A stretch of 64,000 bases of DNA from Bacteroides luhongzhouii (lineage in GTDB: Bacteria > Bacteroidota > Bacteroidia > Bacteroidales > Bacteroidaceae), in NCBI RefSeq assembly GCF_009193295.2, contig NZ_CP059973.1:930001-994000 (forward strand), given 5' to 3'. Made by a program: the position numbers and the translations under genes. Numbering within the stretch: position 1 is the first letter of the stretch; each line of letters begins with the position of its first letter. Positions 62,464 to 64,000 of the stretch are shown here, piece by piece. A model generated the notes under the pieces. The model saw nothing but the letters and a program-made list of their open reading frames with translations. It was not told the DNA's origin and made no database searches.

Positions 62464-64000
62464 ATGGAAGAGAACGAATTGATACCTGTAGACAACAACA
62501 ATGCAGTAGAGTACACTGACGACAACATCCGTCACCTAAGTGACATGGAACATGTACGCACACGCCCCGGTATGTATATCGGAAGGCTGGGCGACGGTGC
62601 ACATGCCGAAGACGGAATCTATGTCCTCCTGAAAGAAGTAATTGACAACAGTATTGACGAGTTCAAAATGCAAGCCGGTAAGAAAATCGAGATTACCGTT
62701 GAAGAAAACCTTCGTGTCAGCGTACGCGACTATGGACGAGGCATCCCACAGGGAAAACTCATCGAAGCCGTCAGCATGTTGAACACTGGTGGTAAGTACG
62801 ACAGCAAGGCATTTAAAAAAAGTGTCGGACTAAACGGTGTCGGTGTGAAAGCCGTCAACGCCTTGAGCTCCTGTTTTGAGGTACGCAGTTACCGCGACGG
62901 TAAAGTACGTATCGCCACTTTCTCAAAAGGAAACCTGCTGACCGACGAGATACAAAATACCGAAGAAGAAAACGGAACTTACATCTTCTTCGAACCGGAT
63001 AATACATTATTCCTGAATTACAGTTTCAAGCCTGAATTTATTGAGACAATGCTACGTAACTACACGTACCTCAATACAGGGCTTGCCATTATCTATAACG
63101 GGCACCGTATTCTGTCGCGCAACGGTCTGGTAGACCTTTTGAATGACAACATGACGGCAACCGGACTTTACCCGATCATCCACCTGAAAGGGGAGGACAT
63201 CGAAATCGCCTTCACGCATACCGGACAATACGGAGAAGAATATTACTCCTTTGTCAACGGTCAGCATACCACCCAAGGAGGTACACATCAGAGTGCTTTC
63301 AAAGAACACATCGCCCGCACCATCAAGGAGTTCTTCAACAAGAACATGGACTATACCGACATTCGTAACGGACTGGTTGCTGCCATTGCCGTCAATGTGG
63401 AAGAGCCTATCTTTGAGAGTCAGACGAAAACGAAGCTGGGTTCTACCAATATGGTTCCCGGCGGAGTGACAGTCAACAAGTATGTAGGTGATTTTATCAA
63501 ACAGGAAGTGGACAACTTCTTGCACAAGAATGCAGATATAGCCGAAGCAATACAACAAAAGATACAAGAATCCGAGAAAGAGCGTAAAGCCATTGCAGGT
63601 GTAACTAAACTTGCCCGTGAGCGTGCAAAGAAGGCAAACCTGCACAACCGCAAATTGCGTGACTGCCGCATACACCTCAACGACCCGAAAGGAAAAGGAC
63701 TGGAAGAAGACTCCTGCATCTTTATCACTGAGGGAGATTCTGCAAGTGGTTCCATCACCAAAAGTCGTGATGTAAACACCCAGGCAGTGTTCAGTCTCCG
63801 TGGTAAACCGTTGAACTCTTTCGGACTGACGAAGAAAGTGGTTTATGAAAATGAGGAATTTAACTTGCTTCAAGCAGCTTTAAATATAGAAGATGGAATT
63901 GAAGGACTGCGCTACAACAAAGTCATCGTAGCAACTGATGCCGACGTGGATGGTATGCATATCCGCCTACTATTGATTACCTTCTTCCTGCAATTCTTCC
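62464..64000 (+). CDS. parE: DNA topoisomerase IV subunit B (5' part)
   Basis: The frame is open from the ATG at 62464 to the window edge, 512 codons. GHKL ATPase motifs are visible: [17 protein letters not shown] and [14 protein letters not shown]. The TOPRIM motifs EGDSASGS and DADVDGMHI lie near the end. The phrase [22 protein letters not shown] (core [10 protein letters not shown]) and the absence of GyrB-specific sequence point to ParE rather than GyrB. The protein supplies ATP hydrolysis for decatenation of replicated chromosomes with ParC. The remaining ~110 residues and the stop are beyond the window. Confidence 0.9.
   Translation, partial: MEENELIPVDNNNAVEYTDDNIRHLSDMEHVRTRPGMYIGRLGDGAHAEDGIYVLLKEVIDNSIDEFKMQAGKKIEITVEENLRVSVRDYGRGIPQGKLIEAVSMLNTGGKYDSKAFKKSVGLNGVGVKAVNALSSCFEVRSYRDGKVRIATFSKGNLLTDEIQNTEEENGTYIFFEPDNTLFLNYSFKPEFIETMLRNYTYLNTGLAIIYNGHRILSRNGLVDLLNDNMTATGLYPIIHLKGEDIEIAFTHTGQYGEEYYSFVNGQHTTQGGTHQSAFKEHIARTIKEFFNKNMDYTDIRNGLVAAIAVNVEEPIFESQTKTKLGSTNMVPGGVTVNKYVGDFIKQEVDNFLHKNADIAEAIQQKIQESEKERKAIAGVTKLARERAKKANLHNRKLRDCRIHLNDPKGKGLEEDSCIFITEGDSASGSITKSRDVNTQAVFSLRGKPLNSFGLTKKVVYENEEFNLLQAALNIEDGIEGLRYNKVIVATDADVDGMHIRLLLITFFLQFF

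Overview
The window looks like the chromosome of a gut Bacteroides, most likely from the B. thetaiotaomicron / ovatus / xylanisolvens group. Three things point there: many copies of the Bacteroidota -7 promoter box TAnnTTTG just upstream of starts, a complete SusC/SusD polysaccharide utilisation locus (PUL), and housekeeping and lipoprotein genes with typical Bacteroides lipoprotein signals. There is one tRNA gene (anticodon CAU) and no rRNA or CRISPR array.

Layout. 1-2.3 kb: the 5' part of a short secreted RHS-core gene, a small Cys-rich protein and an S24/CI-type repressor, separated by an unusual AT-repeat array. 2.5-4.6 kb: metG. 4.8-12.3 kb: a seven-gene surface-glycan cluster (Wzx-type flippase, fucosyltransferase-like protein, LicD-type transferase, four glycosyltransferases). 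12.3-18.6 kb: SGNH hydrolase, methyltransferase, a minimal AraC protein, a zinc-cysteine-less sirtuin, two tandem FKBP isomerases (one cytoplasmic, one lipoprotein), an Lrp/AsnC regulator and a small membrane protein. 18.7-21.8 kb: tRNA(CAU) followed by an accessory scar: a truncated transposase, a truncated accessory gene, a ribbon-helix-helix-like protein, a 25-bp inverted repeat, and a toxin-antitoxin pair whose toxin reading frame is broken twice. 21.8-23.3 kb: HAD phosphatase and ECF sigma factor. 23.3-31.1 kb: a candidate small RNA or attenuator, then an operon of a SWIM zinc-finger protein and two large paralogous DUF6493-type proteins. This is the least understood multi-gene unit here. 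31.2-37.3 kb: VanX-like dipeptidase lipoprotein, THUMP-like methyltransferase, two decayed surface-protein genes, MscS channel and Na+/Ca2+ exchanger. 37.3-61.1 kb: the PUL. 61.3-64 kb: a GNAT-like protein and the start of parE (topoisomerase IV subunit B), which runs off the edge.

How the PUL should work. A divergent pair (GH172/DUF2961 and a GH5) flanks an operon of eleven genes: susC, susD, a TIG-domain glycan-binding lipoprotein, GH5, GH2, a second GH5, DUF4038/GH140-like, GH130, a GPH-family sugar symporter, GH78-like, an SGNH-like (DUF5040-type) protein and a sialate-O-acetylesterase-like esterase, closed by a rho-independent terminator. The logic seen in the sequence is surface endo-cleavage (GH5 lipoprotein with an acidic export signal), import by SusCD, periplasmic trimming and deacetylation, transport through the symporter, and cytoplasmic phosphorolysis of mannosyl-glucose by GH130 (it has no signal peptide). 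The likely target is an acetylated polymer with beta-Man-Glc units and some rhamnose-like decoration. That is an inference, and no PUL regulator is encoded in the window.

Start codons were moved where the longest open frame began inside a -7 box (metG, the SWIM gene, one GT4 gene, the sirtuin) or where a signal peptide or RBS decided it.
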